DNA from: Acaudatibacter sp035532115
Lineage (GTDB): Bacteria; Pseudomonadota; Alphaproteobacteria; Caulobacterales; Caulobacteraceae
Assembly (NCBI GenBank): GCA_035532115.1
Contig: DATKRO010000080.1
Coordinates: forward strand, 1 to 38,061
DNA: 38,061 bases
Direction: 5' to 3'
Part shown: one piece after another, positions 1 through 7,641 of the stretch
How positions within the stretch are numbered: position 1 is the stretch's first letter
Layout: the number at the start of each line of letters is the position of its first letter
The notes under the pieces: generated by a model
The model's database searches: none
Told to the model about the DNA's origin: nothing
What the model saw: the letters and a program-made list of their open reading frames with translations, nothing else
Made by a program: the position numbers and the translations under genes

Positions 1-183
1 GACAAGAAATACGACCTGCACGAGATGGTGCGCTCGGACGCCATCTTCGCGGCCACCGGAGTGACCAAGGGCGCCATGCTGGACGGCGTCAGGCTCGCCG
101 GCGGCTTCGTCCACACCCACAGCCTGGTCATGAACTCATCCACCCGCACGGTGCGGGACGTCCGCATGAAGCGGCGGTTGTAG
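1..183 (+). CDS. glpX: Fructose-1,6-bisphosphatase class II, C-terminal end (partial)
   Basis: Only the last 60 codons are inside the window; the 5' part lies to the left. The visible protein contains AATGVTKGAMLDGVR followed by a glycine-rich turn and ESLVM-like SLVMNSSTRTV, the conserved C-terminal pattern of GlpX-type class II fructose-1,6-bisphosphatases. These metal-dependent enzymes remove the 1-phosphate of fructose 1,6-bisphosphate in gluconeogenesis. It ends TTG-TAG, and recJ starts 3 bases later, so the two are probably cotranscribed. The family call rests on this short conserved tail alone. Confidence 0.85.
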   Translation, partial: DKKYDLHEMVRSDAIFAATGVTKGAMLDGVRLAGGFVHTHSLVMNSSTRTVRDVRMKRRL

Positions 184-186
184 CCG

Positions 187-1983
187 GTGGCGGGCGGGGG
201 CGGCGCCAGCGACTTCCTCGGCGTGGCGCGCTCGGTGAGCGGCCGGCGATGGCGCGCCAGGCCCGCCGCAGAGGCGCTCGTGCGCGAGCATCAGGCGCGG
301 CTGGGACTGGACGAGCCGATCGCCAGGGCGCTCGCCGCCCGCGGCATCGCCGCGGAGGCTGGCGAGACCTATCTGCGCCCCACGCTCAAGGCCCTGTTTC
401 CCGACCCGTCGAGCTTTCTCGGCATGGATGCGGCCGCCGCCAGCCTTCTCGACGCCTGCCAGCGCGGTCGCCCGACGGTGGTCTTCGCCGATTACGATGT
501 CGACGGCGCCGCCAGCGCCGCCCTGCTGGTGCGCTGGTGGCGGGCCATGGGCGGCGAGCTGCCGATCTACGTCCCCGACCGGATGACCGAAGGCTATGGT
601 CCGACTCCGGCCGCCTTCCGGCGCCTGCGCGACGCCGGCTTCGAACTGGTGGTGACGGTCGATTGCGGCGCGGCGGCGTGCGACGCGATCGCCGCGGCAG
701 AAGAGATCGGGCTGGAGGTCGTGGTCATCGACCACCATCTGATGCGCGAGGCGCCCAGGGCGCGCGCGCTCGTCAATCCAAACCAGCCGGGCTGCGCCTC
801 CGGACAGGGCGTGCTCGCCGCCGCGGGCGTCACCTTCGTCCTCCTGGTGGCGCTGAACCGGGAGGCGCGCCGCCGGGGCCTGTTCGACGAGCGGAGCGCG
901 CCGGACCCGCGGCAGTGGCTGGACCTCGCCGCGCTGGGGGCGGTCTGCGACGTCACCCAGCTCACCGGCTTCAACCGCGCCCTGGCGGCCCAGGGCCTGA
1001 AGGTGATGTCGAACTGGGCCAACCCCGGGCTGAAGGCGCTGATGGACGTCGCCGCCTCCAAGGGGCCGGCGAGCATCTTCCACGCCGGCTTCGTGCTGGG
1101 CCCGAGAATCAACGCCGGCGGGCGGATCGGCCGTTCGGATCTCGGCGCGCGCCTGCTTTCCACCGACGATGCGCAGGAGGCGCGGCTGATCGCCGAGGAA
1201 CTCGACGCCCTCAACGCCCAGCGCAAGACGGTGGAGGCGCAGATCTTCGACGAGGCGGTGGCTCTCGTCGAGGCGTCCGCCAATTTCGACCCGGCCGCGC
1301 CGGTGATCGTGGCCGCGCAGGAGGGCTGGCATCCCGGCGTGATCGGGATCGTCGCCAGCCGGTTGCGCGAGCGCTACCGCCGGCCGGTGCTGGTCATCGG
1401 CCTCGACCGGGCCGCCGACGTCGGCAAGGGCTCCGGGCGATCGCAGCCGGGGGTTGATCTCGGCCGCGCCGTGCAGGCGGCGTTCGACGCCGGCCTGCTG
1501 CTCGCCGGCGGCGGCCACGCCATGGCCGCCGGCCTCACGGTGCGGCCGGCGGCGATTCCGGAACTGCGCGCTTTCCTGTGCGAGCGGCTCGGCGCCGAGA
1601 TGGCCGTCGCGGGGGCCGGGGACGCGCTCGAGCTGGACGCCCTGGTGACGCCGGGCGCGGCGGCGCGGCCGCTCTACGACGCATTCCGCAGCCTCGAGCC
1701 ATTCGGGCCGGGCAATCCGGAGCCGGCCTTTGCGCTCGCCGACGTGCGGATCGAACGCGTGACGCCGCTCAAGGGCGGTCACCTGCGCTGCACCCTGGTC
1801 GACATCCGCGGCGCCGGTCTGAAGGCCATCGCCTGGCGCTCCTCCGAGACCGCGATCGGCCGCCGGCTCGCGGCCGCCGCAGGCACGGTGCATGCCGCCG
1901 GCTCGCTCAAGGCCGACGACTGGAACGGCAGGGCCGGCGTCGAGCTGGAAATCGAGGATCTCGCCGATCCCAGAATGACGTGA
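187..1983 (+). CDS. recJ: Single-stranded-DNA-specific 5'-3' exonuclease RecJ
   Basis: 598 residues, the usual length for RecJ, which degrades single-stranded DNA 5' to 3' in recombinational repair and mismatch repair. DHH phosphoesterase motifs are present in order: DYDVDG (102-107), VDCG (158-161) and the DHH triplet (182-184). GPRINAGGRIG lies at 303-313, and the DHHA1 glycine motif GGGHAMAAG at 439-447, followed by the C-terminal OB-fold region (about 460-590). The start is GTG at 187, three bases after the glpX stop, so the pair is likely one transcript. All expected metal-binding aspartates and histidines of motifs I-III are visible, so the enzyme should be active. Confidence 0.95.
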   Translation: MAGGGGASDFLGVARSVSGRRWRARPAAEALVREHQARLGLDEPIARALAARGIAAEAGETYLRPTLKALFPDPSSFLGMDAAAASLLDACQRGRPTVVFADYDVDGAASAALLVRWWRAMGGELPIYVPDRMTEGYGPTPAAFRRLRDAGFELVVTVDCGAAACDAIAAAEEIGLEVVVIDHHLMREAPRARALVNPNQPGCASGQGVLAAAGVTFVLLVALNREARRRGLFDERSAPDPRQWLDLAALGAVCDVTQLTGFNRALAAQGLKVMSNWANPGLKALMDVAASKGPASIFHAGFVLGPRINAGGRIGRSDLGARLLSTDDAQEARLIAEELDALNAQRKTVEAQIFDEAVALVEASANFDPAAPVIVAAQEGWHPGVIGIVASRLRERYRRPVLVIGLDRAADVGKGSGRSQPGVDLGRAVQAAFDAGLLLAGGGHAMAAGLTVRPAAIPELRAFLCERLGAEMAVAGAGDALELDALVTPGAAARPLYDAFRSLEPFGPGNPEPAFALADVRIERVTPLKGGHLRCTLVDIRGAGLKAIAWRSSETAIGRRLAAAAGTVHAAGSLKADDWNGRAGVELEIEDLADPRMT

Positions 1984-2060
1984 GCCGGCGCCGGGCGTGG
2001 GCATCGGGTTGCGCGCCCTGGCCACGGCGGATATATCCCGCCGCTCGCCGCGCCGCCTCG

Positions 2061-2135
2061 GGGCCCTTCGTCTATCGGTTAGGACATCAGATTTTCAATC
2101 TGGGAAGAGGGGTTCGATTCCCCTAGGGCCTGCCA
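2061..2135 (+). tRNA. tRNA-Glu (TTC)
   Basis: 75 nt cloverleaf with encoded CCA (2133-2135). The anticodon stem TCAGA/TCTGG encloses the loop TTTTCAA, giving anticodon TTC. The T-arm is AGGGG-TTCGATT-CCCCT. The acceptor pairs GGGCCCT with AGGGCCT, so the first pair is G-U, with discriminator G. It stands alone between recJ and the cold-shock gene. Confidence 0.95.
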
Positions 2136-2191
2136 GCGCCGCCGCGACTCCCGGTCACAGCCCGTGCGGCCAATGATCGCGCCCCCGCCTA

Positions 2192-2205
2192 ATTTGCGGC
2201 CAAAT
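2192..2205. promoter_or_regulatory. Inverted repeat upstream of the cold-shock gene
   Basis: ATTTG-CGGC-CAAAT lies about 86 bases before the cold-shock start codon, in the only AT-rich stretch of this intergenic region. A TTGACG at 2208-2213 and a TATAGT-like hexamer near 2237 follow, but their spacing (about 24 bases) is too long for a normal sigma-70 promoter. Function is unproven; it could be an operator or chance. Confidence 0.25.
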
Positions 2206-2290
2206 ATTGACGGCTCTGCTCTTGCGAGAACGGTGTTATAGTCAGCGCCTTTTCGAGTGAAGACTGGGCGCGAGTGGGCTTGAGGGGCGG

Positions 2291-2923
2291 ATGTCTGATT
2301 CCAATTTCGAGGAGGCGCACCTCGACGATCCGGTGAGGATCAGCGGGCGCGTCAAGTGGTTCGACGCCGGCAAGGGTTACGGGTTCGTCATTCCCGACGA
2401 TCCCAGCCAGACAGGTTCGCGCGACGTGTTGCTGCACGTCACCTCGCTGCGCAACTGCGGTCGCGAGAGCGCGCTGGAGGGCTCGCTCATCGTCTGCGAC
2501 GTCGTCAAGCGTCCCAAGGGCTGGCAGGTGTCCGACATCGTCGATCTGGACGAAACCGCCGCGCCGCCGCCGCAGGACCGGCCGAGGCGCCCCATCGAGG
2601 CGGAGGCTCATGGCTTTCGGCGCGAGCGGACCTCCGACCAGGGACATCGGCGCGACGGCGGTCGCTTCGATGGCGGGCGCACCCAGCGCCGCGCTCCGGC
2701 CGCGCGCGGCCCGCTGGAGCGGGCGAAAGTCAAATGGTTCAACCGCACCAAGGGCTATGGCTTCGTGGTGCGCGAGGGCGAACCTGGCGACATCTTCGTC
2801 CATATCGAAACCCTGCGCCGCAGCGGCCTCGAAGACCTGCAGCCGGGCGTCGACGTGATGGTCCGCTTCGCCGACGGCCCCAAGGGATTGGTGGTGGCCG
2901 AGATCGAGGTCGATCGTCTATAG
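2291..2923 (+). CDS. Double cold-shock-domain nucleic-acid-binding protein
   Basis: 210 residues with two cold-shock (OB-fold) domains joined by a basic, low-complexity linker (about 90-142, rich in Arg, Pro and Gly). Domain 1 (about 16-87) has KGYGFV (28-33) as RNP1 and DVLLHV (45-50) as RNP2. Domain 2 (about 143-207) has KGYGFV (154-159) and DIFVHI (167-172). Tandem-CSD proteins of this form are typical of alphaproteobacteria (CspD-like in Caulobacter) and bind single-stranded RNA or DNA. The long 5' gap (2136-2290) suggests its own promoter and a 5' UTR. The ATG at 2291 follows GGGGCG, a weak ribosome binding site. Confidence 0.93.
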   Translation: MSDSNFEEAHLDDPVRISGRVKWFDAGKGYGFVIPDDPSQTGSRDVLLHVTSLRNCGRESALEGSLIVCDVVKRPKGWQVSDIVDLDETAAPPPQDRPRRPIEAEAHGFRRERTSDQGHRRDGGRFDGGRTQRRAPAARGPLERAKVKWFNRTKGYGFVVREGEPGDIFVHIETLRRSGLEDLQPGVDVMVRFADGPKGLVVAEIEVDRL

Positions 2924-2973
2924 GGCGTGGCCCGCCGGCGCCTTGGCGAGCGCTTGGCGAGGCATGCGTGACG

Positions 2974-3771
2974 ATGAAGCTGCGGCTGGCGCCGATCGCG
3001 GCCATGCTGATGGTGTTCTTCGCCGGCGGGCCGGCGCTGGCCGCCATTGCGACGTGGCGGGCCGAGGTCGTCCGCGCCTATCCCCACGACCCGGCGGCGT
3101 TCACCGAAGGCCTCTTCTATCGCCATGGCTATCTCTACGAGAGCACCGGGCTCGCCGGCAGATCCTCGGTGCGCAAGGTCGACCTCGAGACCGGAAAGGT
3201 GCTGCAGAGCCGCGCCGTCCCGGCCCGCTACTTCGGCGAAGGCATCGTGGCCTGGCGCGGGCGCCTCATCCAGCTCACCTGGCTCAGCCACCTGGGCTTC
3301 ATCTACGACCTGGCGACGTTCAGGCCGCTGGGCACGTTCGCCTATCGGGGCCAAGGCTGGGCTTTGACCCGGAACGGCCGCCACCTGATCATGAGCGATG
3401 GCACGCCAAGGTTGCGCTTCCTCGATCCGACCACCCTCAGGCAGGTTCGCAGCATCACCGTAACCGCCGATGGCGCGCCGGTGCGCAACCTCAACGAACT
3501 CGAATGGGTCAAGGGCCAGATCTTCGCCAACATCTGGATGACCGACACCATCGCGCGCATCGATCCGGCGAACGGACGCGTGCTCGGCTGGATCGATCTT
3601 GGCGGGCTGATGCCGCGCTCGGAAGTAGGCGACGACCGCGACGCCGTAGCCAATGGCATCGCCTACGACGCGCGCGGCGACCGGCTCTTCGTCACCGGCA
3701 AGCTCTGGCCGAAGCTGTTCCAGATCAAGCTGGTGCGGACCGGCGCGCCGCGAGGGCGCCGCCATGGCTGA
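2974..3771 (+). CDS. Secreted glutaminyl-peptide cyclotransferase (plant/bacterial type)
   Basis: 265 residues. A signal peptide is visible (MKLRL, a hydrophobic stretch, then PALA with likely cleavage after residue 23), so the enzyme acts in the periplasm. The rest matches the glutamine cyclotransferase family (PF05096), a five-bladed beta-propeller that converts N-terminal glutamine to pyroglutamate. Matching segments are FTEGLFY, YESTGLAGRSSVRKVDL, LIMSDGT, LNELEWV, ANIWMTD and GWIDL. The usual GEGWG segment reads GQGWA here, a change near the active-site face. The start is taken at ATG 2974; GTG at 2968 is a two-codon longer alternative. It overlaps the next gene by 8 bases. Confidence 0.88.
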   Translation: MKLRLAPIAAMLMVFFAGGPALAAIATWRAEVVRAYPHDPAAFTEGLFYRHGYLYESTGLAGRSSVRKVDLETGKVLQSRAVPARYFGEGIVAWRGRLIQLTWLSHLGFIYDLATFRPLGTFAYRGQGWALTRNGRHLIMSDGTPRLRFLDPTTLRQVRSITVTADGAPVRNLNELEWVKGQIFANIWMTDTIARIDPANGRVLGWIDLGGLMPRSEVGDDRDAVANGIAYDARGDRLFVTGKLWPKLFQIKLVRTGAPRGRRHG

Positions 3772-4198
3772 GCCTGCCTCCGGCGCCGGCGAGGCTATGC
3801 CGTCGCCGCCGCACGGCTTCGTCGCCGCCACCGCCCGGGGGCGCTTCAGCACGCACATCGGGCCCTATTTCCATCATCCGGACGGCGCGCAGGCGTTCTT
3901 CGCCATGCAGCGGCACTGCAACAGCGTCGGCCTGATCCACGGCGGCATGCTCTCGGCTTTCCTCGACGGCGTGCTCGCCAGCGCCGCCGCCCATGGGACC
4001 GGGATGACGCCGGTGACCATGCATCTTTCGATCGACTTCCTCGACATGGGCCGCGCCGGCGAGTGGGTGATCGGCGAAGCCAGCCTCACCCGCGCGTCCG
4101 CCGGGGTGGCGTTCGCCGAGGGCCGCGCCCACGTCGACGGCCGCGGCCTCGCCAGGGCGACCGGCCTCTTCAAGCTGATGCGCCGGCGCATCAGTTAG
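3764..4198 (+). CDS. PaaI-family hotdog-fold acyl-CoA thioesterase
   Basis: 144 residues, a single hotdog domain. The PaaI-type active-site helix is seen as IHGGMLSAFLDGV (58-70), with His59-Gly-Gly and Asp68 in the expected places. The closing strands VTMHLSIDFLD and GVAFAEGRAHVDG fit the family. Such enzymes hydrolyse acyl- or aryl-CoA thioesters; the substrate cannot be read from sequence. The ATG at 3764 lies inside the end of the cyclotransferase gene (8-base overlap), which suggests translational coupling. A GC-rich hairpin follows the stop. Confidence 0.85.
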   Translation: MAEPASGAGEAMPSPPHGFVAATARGRFSTHIGPYFHHPDGAQAFFAMQRHCNSVGLIHGGMLSAFLDGVLASAAAHGTGMTPVTMHLSIDFLDMGRAGEWVIGEASLTRASAGVAFAEGRAHVDGRGLARATGLFKLMRRRIS

Positions 4199-4208
4199 CT
4201 AGAGCGCG

Positions 4209-4228
4209 CCCCCGCGTTGCGGCGGGGG
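4209..4228 (+). terminator. GC-rich hairpin after the thioesterase gene
   Basis: CCCCCGC (4209-4215), a six-base loop, then GCGGGGG (4222-4228), a perfect 7-bp stem 11 bases after the thioesterase stop and before tRNA-Pro. No T-run follows, so intrinsic termination is possible but weak. Confidence 0.4.
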
Positions 4229-4264
4229 CCGGCCCATGGCAAGAGAGCCGCTCGCCGACGGTCA

Positions 4265-4341
4265 CGGGGCGTAGCGCAGCCTGGTAGCGCATCTGCTTTG
4301 GGAGCAGAGGGTCGCGTGTTCGAATCACGCCGCCCCGACCA
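4265..4341 (+). tRNA. tRNA-Pro (TGG)
   Basis: 77 nt cloverleaf with encoded CCA. Acceptor CGGGGCG pairs with CGCCCCG, with discriminator A. Anticodon stem TCTGC/GCAGA encloses TTTGGGA, giving anticodon TGG. The C1-G72 pair is typical of bacterial tRNA-Pro. The start codon of the next gene is only 28 bases downstream. Confidence 0.96.
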
Positions 4342-4369
4342 GCGGCCAAGACCATTGGAGGAAGGGTTC

Positions 4370-4675
4370 ATGCTGGCGCGCATCTACCGCCCTGCGAAGA
4401 ACGCCATGCAGTCGGGGCGGGCGAGGACCAGGGACTGGCTGCTGGAGTTCGAGCCGGCCAGCGCCCGCGCCTCCGATCCGCTGATGGGCTGGACCGTCTC
4501 GACCGACATGAACGGCCAGGTGCGCCTCGCCTTCGACACCCGCGAGGAGGCGGTCGAGTACGCGGGCCGTCACGGCATCGCCTTCGAACTCCTGGCGCCG
4601 AAGGATCACCGGCGGATCATCAAGGCCTACGCCGACAACTTCGCCTTCAGTCGCAAGGAGCCCTGGACGCACTGA
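4370..4675 (+). CDS. NDUFS4-like accessory subunit of NADH dehydrogenase (complex I)
   Basis: 101 residues matching the ETC_C1_NDUFS4 family (PF04800). This is the bacterial counterpart of the 18 kDa mitochondrial complex I subunit, kept in alphaproteobacteria outside the main nuo operon. Recognisable parts are ARIYRPAKNAMQSG, WLLEFEP, DPLMGWT, VRLAFDTREEAVEYA and a C-terminal FAFSRKEPWTH. It should sit on the matrix/cytoplasmic arm near the NADH module. The start is ATG 4370 with a good ribosome binding site (GGAGGAAGG, about 4357-4365). It begins just 28 bases after tRNA-Pro, so the tRNA and mRNA may share a transcript. Confidence 0.93.
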   Translation: MLARIYRPAKNAMQSGRARTRDWLLEFEPASARASDPLMGWTVSTDMNGQVRLAFDTREEAVEYAGRHGIAFELLAPKDHRRIIKAYADNFAFSRKEPWTH

Positions 4676-4701
4676 GCCGGCGGGTTGCCGGTCGCGCCGA
4701 A

Positions 4702-4778
4702 CCGCCCGTAGCTCAACCGGATAGAGCACCCGCCTTCTAAGCGGGATGTTGCAGGTTCGAGTCCTGCCGGGCGGGCCA
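4702..4778 (+). tRNA. tRNA-Arg (TCT)
   Basis: 77 nt cloverleaf with encoded CCA (4776-4778). Acceptor CCGCCCG pairs with CGGGCGG, discriminator G. Anticodon stem CCCGC/GCGGG encloses CTTCTAA, giving anticodon TCT. T-arm GCAGG-TTCGAGT-CCTGC. tRNA-Arg genes are common integration targets; the DNA directly downstream (to 4856) holds no recognisable gene. Confidence 0.96.
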
Positions 4779-4856
4779 CGACCGATGACGATGAGCACTA
4801 TGTCTACGCCATAGCCCTGCGGTGGACGCGGTGTTGCGCGAAAGAGGAGTGATCCC

Positions 4857-5240
4857 ATGACGACCCTGAAAGTGGGCATCGCCAGCTATGAGGGATTGAA
4901 GGCCCGCACCATGGCGGTGGCGCGCCGCGAGCGCCGGATCGCGCCCGACGAGCCGAAGGTGTGGTTCACCTCGACCGAGTCCTTCGCCAAGGTGCTGTCG
5001 GCCGGCAACCGCGACCTGTTGCGCGTGATCGTGGAGCAAGCCCCCGGGTCGCTCGACGAACTGGCGCGGATCACCGGCAAGGCGAAGTCCAACCTGTCGC
5101 GCACGCTGCGAACGATGGCAGGCTATGGGCTCGTCCACCTGGAACGCGGCGAGCGCGGGCGGATCACGCCGAAGGTGGCGCATGACCGGGTGGAACTCGA
5201 CCTGCCGCTTACGGTCTCGCGAAGGCGAGCTGAGCCATGA
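4857..5240 (+). CDS. Winged-helix DNA-binding protein (HVO_A0114/MarR-like), possible orphan antitoxin
   Basis: 127 residues. A short N-terminal arm is followed by a winged helix-turn-helix (about 45-110): SLDELARITGKAKSNLSRTL forms the two HTH helices and GLVHLERGERGRITPKV the wing. It resembles small DNA-binding proteins annotated as HVO_A0114 family, which often serve as the regulator/antitoxin next to a small toxin gene. No partner is visible: the upstream 78 bases after tRNA-Arg have only a non-initiated reading frame, and downstream is convergent pstB. The start ATG 4857 has a ribosome binding site AGAGGAG about 8 bases upstream. Fold sure; role inferred. Confidence 0.75.
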   Translation: MTTLKVGIASYEGLKARTMAVARRERRIAPDEPKVWFTSTESFAKVLSAGNRDLLRVIVEQAPGSLDELARITGKAKSNLSRTLRTMAGYGLVHLERGERGRITPKVAHDRVELDLPLTVSRRRAEP

Positions 5241-5271
5241 CCGCACTGCGGCCACCGGTCCGGGGGTGCGG

Positions 5272-6111
5272 TCAGCCGAACCGGCCGGTGATGTAGTCGG
5301 TGGTGCGCGCGGCGCGGGGGTTGTCGAACAGGCGCTCGGTCGGCGCGAACTCGATCAGCCGGCCCAGATACATGAAGGCGGCATGGTCGGAGATGCGGGC
5401 CGCCTGCTGCAGGTTGTGGGTGACGACCACCACCGCCAGGTCGCGCTTCAGTTCGACGATGGTCTCCTCCAGCTTGGCGGTCGAGATCGGGTCCAGGGCC
5501 GAGGCCGGCTCGTCCAGCAGCAGCACCTCGGGCCGCACCGCCACCACCCGGGCGACGCACAGCCGCTGCTGCTGGCCGCCCGAGAGGCTGAGGCCCGAAC
5601 CGCGCAGCTTGTCCTTCACCTCGTCCCAGAGCGCGGCGCGGCGCAGGCTCTCCTCCACCCGGGCGTCGAGATCGGGCCTCATCAGGCGTTCGTGCAGACG
5701 CACGCCGAACGCCACGTTGTCGTAGATCGACATCGGGAACGGCGTCGGCTGCTGGAACACCATTCCGATGCGCGAGCGCAGCTGCGGCAGGTCGATGCGC
5801 CGGTCCAATATGTTCTCGCCGTCCAGCAGCACCTCGCCCTCGGCGCGCTGACCGGGGTAGAGGGCATAGATGCGGTTGATGGCCCGCAGCAGCGTGGACT
5901 TGCCGCAGCCGGAGGGCCCGATCATCGCGGTGACCGCATTCCTGGCGAAGGGCAGGTCGATCCCGTGCAGCGCCTGGGTCCTGCCGTAGAAGAAGTCGAG
6001 CTTGCGGGTCTCGAGCTTCACCTCGTGGGGCGAAAGCTGATCGACGAACCGCTCGAAGCGATCGGCGGGGCTCGGCATCGCAGGCGCGGACGAGCGGATC
6101 ACGGCGGACAT
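5272..6111 (-). CDS. pstB: Phosphate ABC transporter ATP-binding protein PstB
   Basis: 279 residues. ATPase motifs in order: Walker A GPSGCGKST (65-73), Q-loop Q120, signature LSGGQ (176-180), Walker B VLLLDE (196-201), and switch His232 in VTHN. The PstB-specific context is clear (IGMVFQQPTPFPMSIYDNVAFGVR and YLGRLIEFAPTERLFDNP). It powers high-affinity phosphate uptake with PstS and PstCA, none of which are nearby. It is divergent from phoR, and the Pho-box-like site at 6153-6170 lies 42 bases upstream of its start, oriented towards it. It converges with the winged-helix gene (31 bases apart). Detached pstB is unusual, since it normally sits between pstA and phoU. Confidence 0.96.
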   Translation of the reverse strand: MSAVIRSSAPAMPSPADRFERFVDQLSPHEVKLETRKLDFFYGRTQALHGIDLPFARNAVTAMIGPSGCGKSTLLRAINRIYALYPGQRAEGEVLLDGENILDRRIDLPQLRSRIGMVFQQPTPFPMSIYDNVAFGVRLHERLMRPDLDARVEESLRRAALWDEVKDKLRGSGLSLSGGQQQRLCVARVVAVRPEVLLLDEPASALDPISTAKLEETIVELKRDLAVVVVTHNLQQAARISDHAAFMYLGRLIEFAPTERLFDNPRAARTTDYITGRFG

Positions 6112-6152
6112 GAGCGGCGCGGCTCCCTGGCTCGCCCGCTTACCGGGGCTTC

Positions 6153-6170
6153 GTCACGGTTTCATGACAG
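6153..6170 (-). promoter_or_regulatory. Pho-box-like site between pstB and phoR
   Basis: Read on the minus strand the sequence is CTGTCATGAAACCGTGAC: one 7-base CTGTCAT half-site, four spacer bases, then CCGTGAC, an imperfect second half-site (consensus CTGTCAC). The 11-base repeat period fits PhoB binding. It lies 42 bases before the pstB start and about 60 before phoR. The ten bases CGTCACGGTT at its edge (6152-6161) recur at 6205-6214. Confidence 0.6.
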
Positions 6171-6232
6171 CCCGCGACGCGGCATTTGCAGGGAGTCTCG
6201 AATCCGTCACGGTTGCGGTGGAGAGTGAGGCG

Positions 6233-7576
6233 ATGCCGCAAGCCCAATCCTTCACGGCGTCGGCGAACGCGGCGCCGGCCAGGGATCGCCAGGTCCTGCG
6301 GTGGCTGTCGGCCGTGTGGGGCCGGCGCCTTGGGGCCGCTGCGCCCGAAGCGCGCGCCGGCACGTCCGGTCAACTCGGCGAGCGCGAGCCTGCCTTGTTC
6401 GCGGCGGCCATCGAAGCCATGCCGGACGCCGTGCTGATCGTGTCCGGCGACGGCTCCGGACGCGCCGCCGGCCTGACGCTGGTGGCGAGCAATGCGGCGG
6501 CGCGTGAGCTGCTGCGCCTGGGCGAGGCCGCCGGCGCGCGGCTCGTCTCGGTCCTGCGTCACCCGGAAATCCTCGAGGCGGCGATCGACACCCTCGCCCG
6601 CGGCGAGCCGCACAGCCTGAGCTACGAGGAAGGCGGTGCGCAGGCCTCCTGCTGGCGGGCTTGGACGCGGCCGCTGCCAGGCCACGACGCCGGGCACATC
6701 GTGGTCGTGCTCCGCGACGAGACCGGCGCCCGGCGCCACGATCGCATGCGGGCCGACTTCTTCGCCAACGCAAGCCACGAACTGCGCACGCCGCTCGCCT
6801 CCCTGGCCGGTTTCATCGAGACCTTGCGCGGTCACGCCAGGGACGATCCCGCCGCCCGCGAGCGCTTCCTCGCCATCATGGCGGGCCAGGCCGAGCGGAT
6901 GGGGCGGCTGATCGACGACCTGCTGTCGCTCTCGCGCATCGAACTCGTCGAGCACCGCGCCCCCGACGGGTCGTGCGACGTGGCGCTGAAGGCCGGCGAA
7001 GTCGCCGACGCCCTCGCCCCTGTCCTGGCGCGCAAGCAGATCACCCTGGCGCTGGACCTGCCCGCGCCTGGAGAGGCCCTTGCCGTAGGCGACGGCGATC
7101 AGATCGGCCAGGTGGTTCAGAATCTGGTGGCGAACGCGGTCAAGTATTCGCCGCCGCAGAGCTGCGTGCGCCTGGGCGTGACCACTGGAGAAGAGTTCGA
7201 GGCCCTGGATCGACGATCGCAGACCGCTGCGCTGCGCGCCGCCGGAGGCGGGCGTCTGGCGCTGATCGCCCCGGACCGCGCCCACGAGCATCGCTACGTC
7301 GTCCTGACCGTCGGCGACCAGGGCGTGGGCATGGGGCGCGAACACCTTCCCCGCCTCGCCGAGCGGTTCTACCGCGTGCCCGGCCAGAAGAGCGGCGATG
7401 TTCCCGGCACCGGCCTTGGTCTGGCCATCGTCAAGCACATCGTCAATCGCCACCGCGGCGCCCTGGTGGTGCAAAGCGCGCCCGGGGCAGGCGCCTGCTT
7501 CACCGTCTACCTCCCCGCCGTGGCCGCGACGCCCCGCGCGGCGCACCCCGTCGCCGCCGTCGCAAAAACTTCGTAG
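6233..7576 (+). CDS. phoR: Phosphate regulon sensor histidine kinase PhoR, no membrane segment
   Basis: 447 residues from ATG 6233. A PAS-like region (about 53-165) precedes the dimerisation domain with the phosphorylated His182 in ASHELRTP. ATPase motifs follow: N-box QNLVANAVKYS (N301), G1 DQGVGM (362-367) and G2 GTGLGLAIV (392-400). The sequence contains no hydrophobic transmembrane helix, unlike enteric PhoR. There is a roughly 40-residue insertion between the N and G1 boxes (315-355). An ATG at 6110 gives a 41-residue longer form, but it overlaps pstB and the Pho box; 6233 follows GTGAGG and is preferred. With phoU and phoB it forms the phosphate-sensing operon, phosphorylating PhoB under phosphate limitation. 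Confidence 0.9.
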   Translation: MPQAQSFTASANAAPARDRQVLRWLSAVWGRRLGAAAPEARAGTSGQLGEREPALFAAAIEAMPDAVLIVSGDGSGRAAGLTLVASNAAARELLRLGEAAGARLVSVLRHPEILEAAIDTLARGEPHSLSYEEGGAQASCWRAWTRPLPGHDAGHIVVVLRDETGARRHDRMRADFFANASHELRTPLASLAGFIETLRGHARDDPAARERFLAIMAGQAERMGRLIDDLLSLSRIELVEHRAPDGSCDVALKAGEVADALAPVLARKQITLALDLPAPGEALAVGDGDQIGQVVQNLVANAVKYSPPQSCVRLGVTTGEEFEALDRRSQTAALRAAGGGRLALIAPDRAHEHRYVVLTVGDQGVGMGREHLPRLAERFYRVPGQKSGDVPGTGLGLAIVKHIVNRHRGALVVQSAPGAGACFTVYLPAVAATPRAAHPVAAVAKTS

Positions 7577-7641
7577 AACTGTCGCACGGGCATCGGCGCC
7601 AGGGGTGCAAGCTGATCAGCCGCCAAGGATGGTTCCGCGTC

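Noticed and set aside
136..2025. Long minus-strand reading frame of 629 codons opposite recJ
   Set aside because: It is the antisense of recJ with Arg/Ala/Gly-rich composition and no family features, a common by-product of 70% GC DNA.
2208..2241. Sigma-70-like TTGACG and TATAGT upstream of the cold-shock gene
   Set aside because: The two boxes are about 24 bases apart, outside the functional range, so no promoter is called.
4779..4852. Short frame after tRNA-Arg ending TGA at 4850-4852
   Set aside because: It has no start codon and is too short to assign; kept only as a speculative remnant in the regulator finding.
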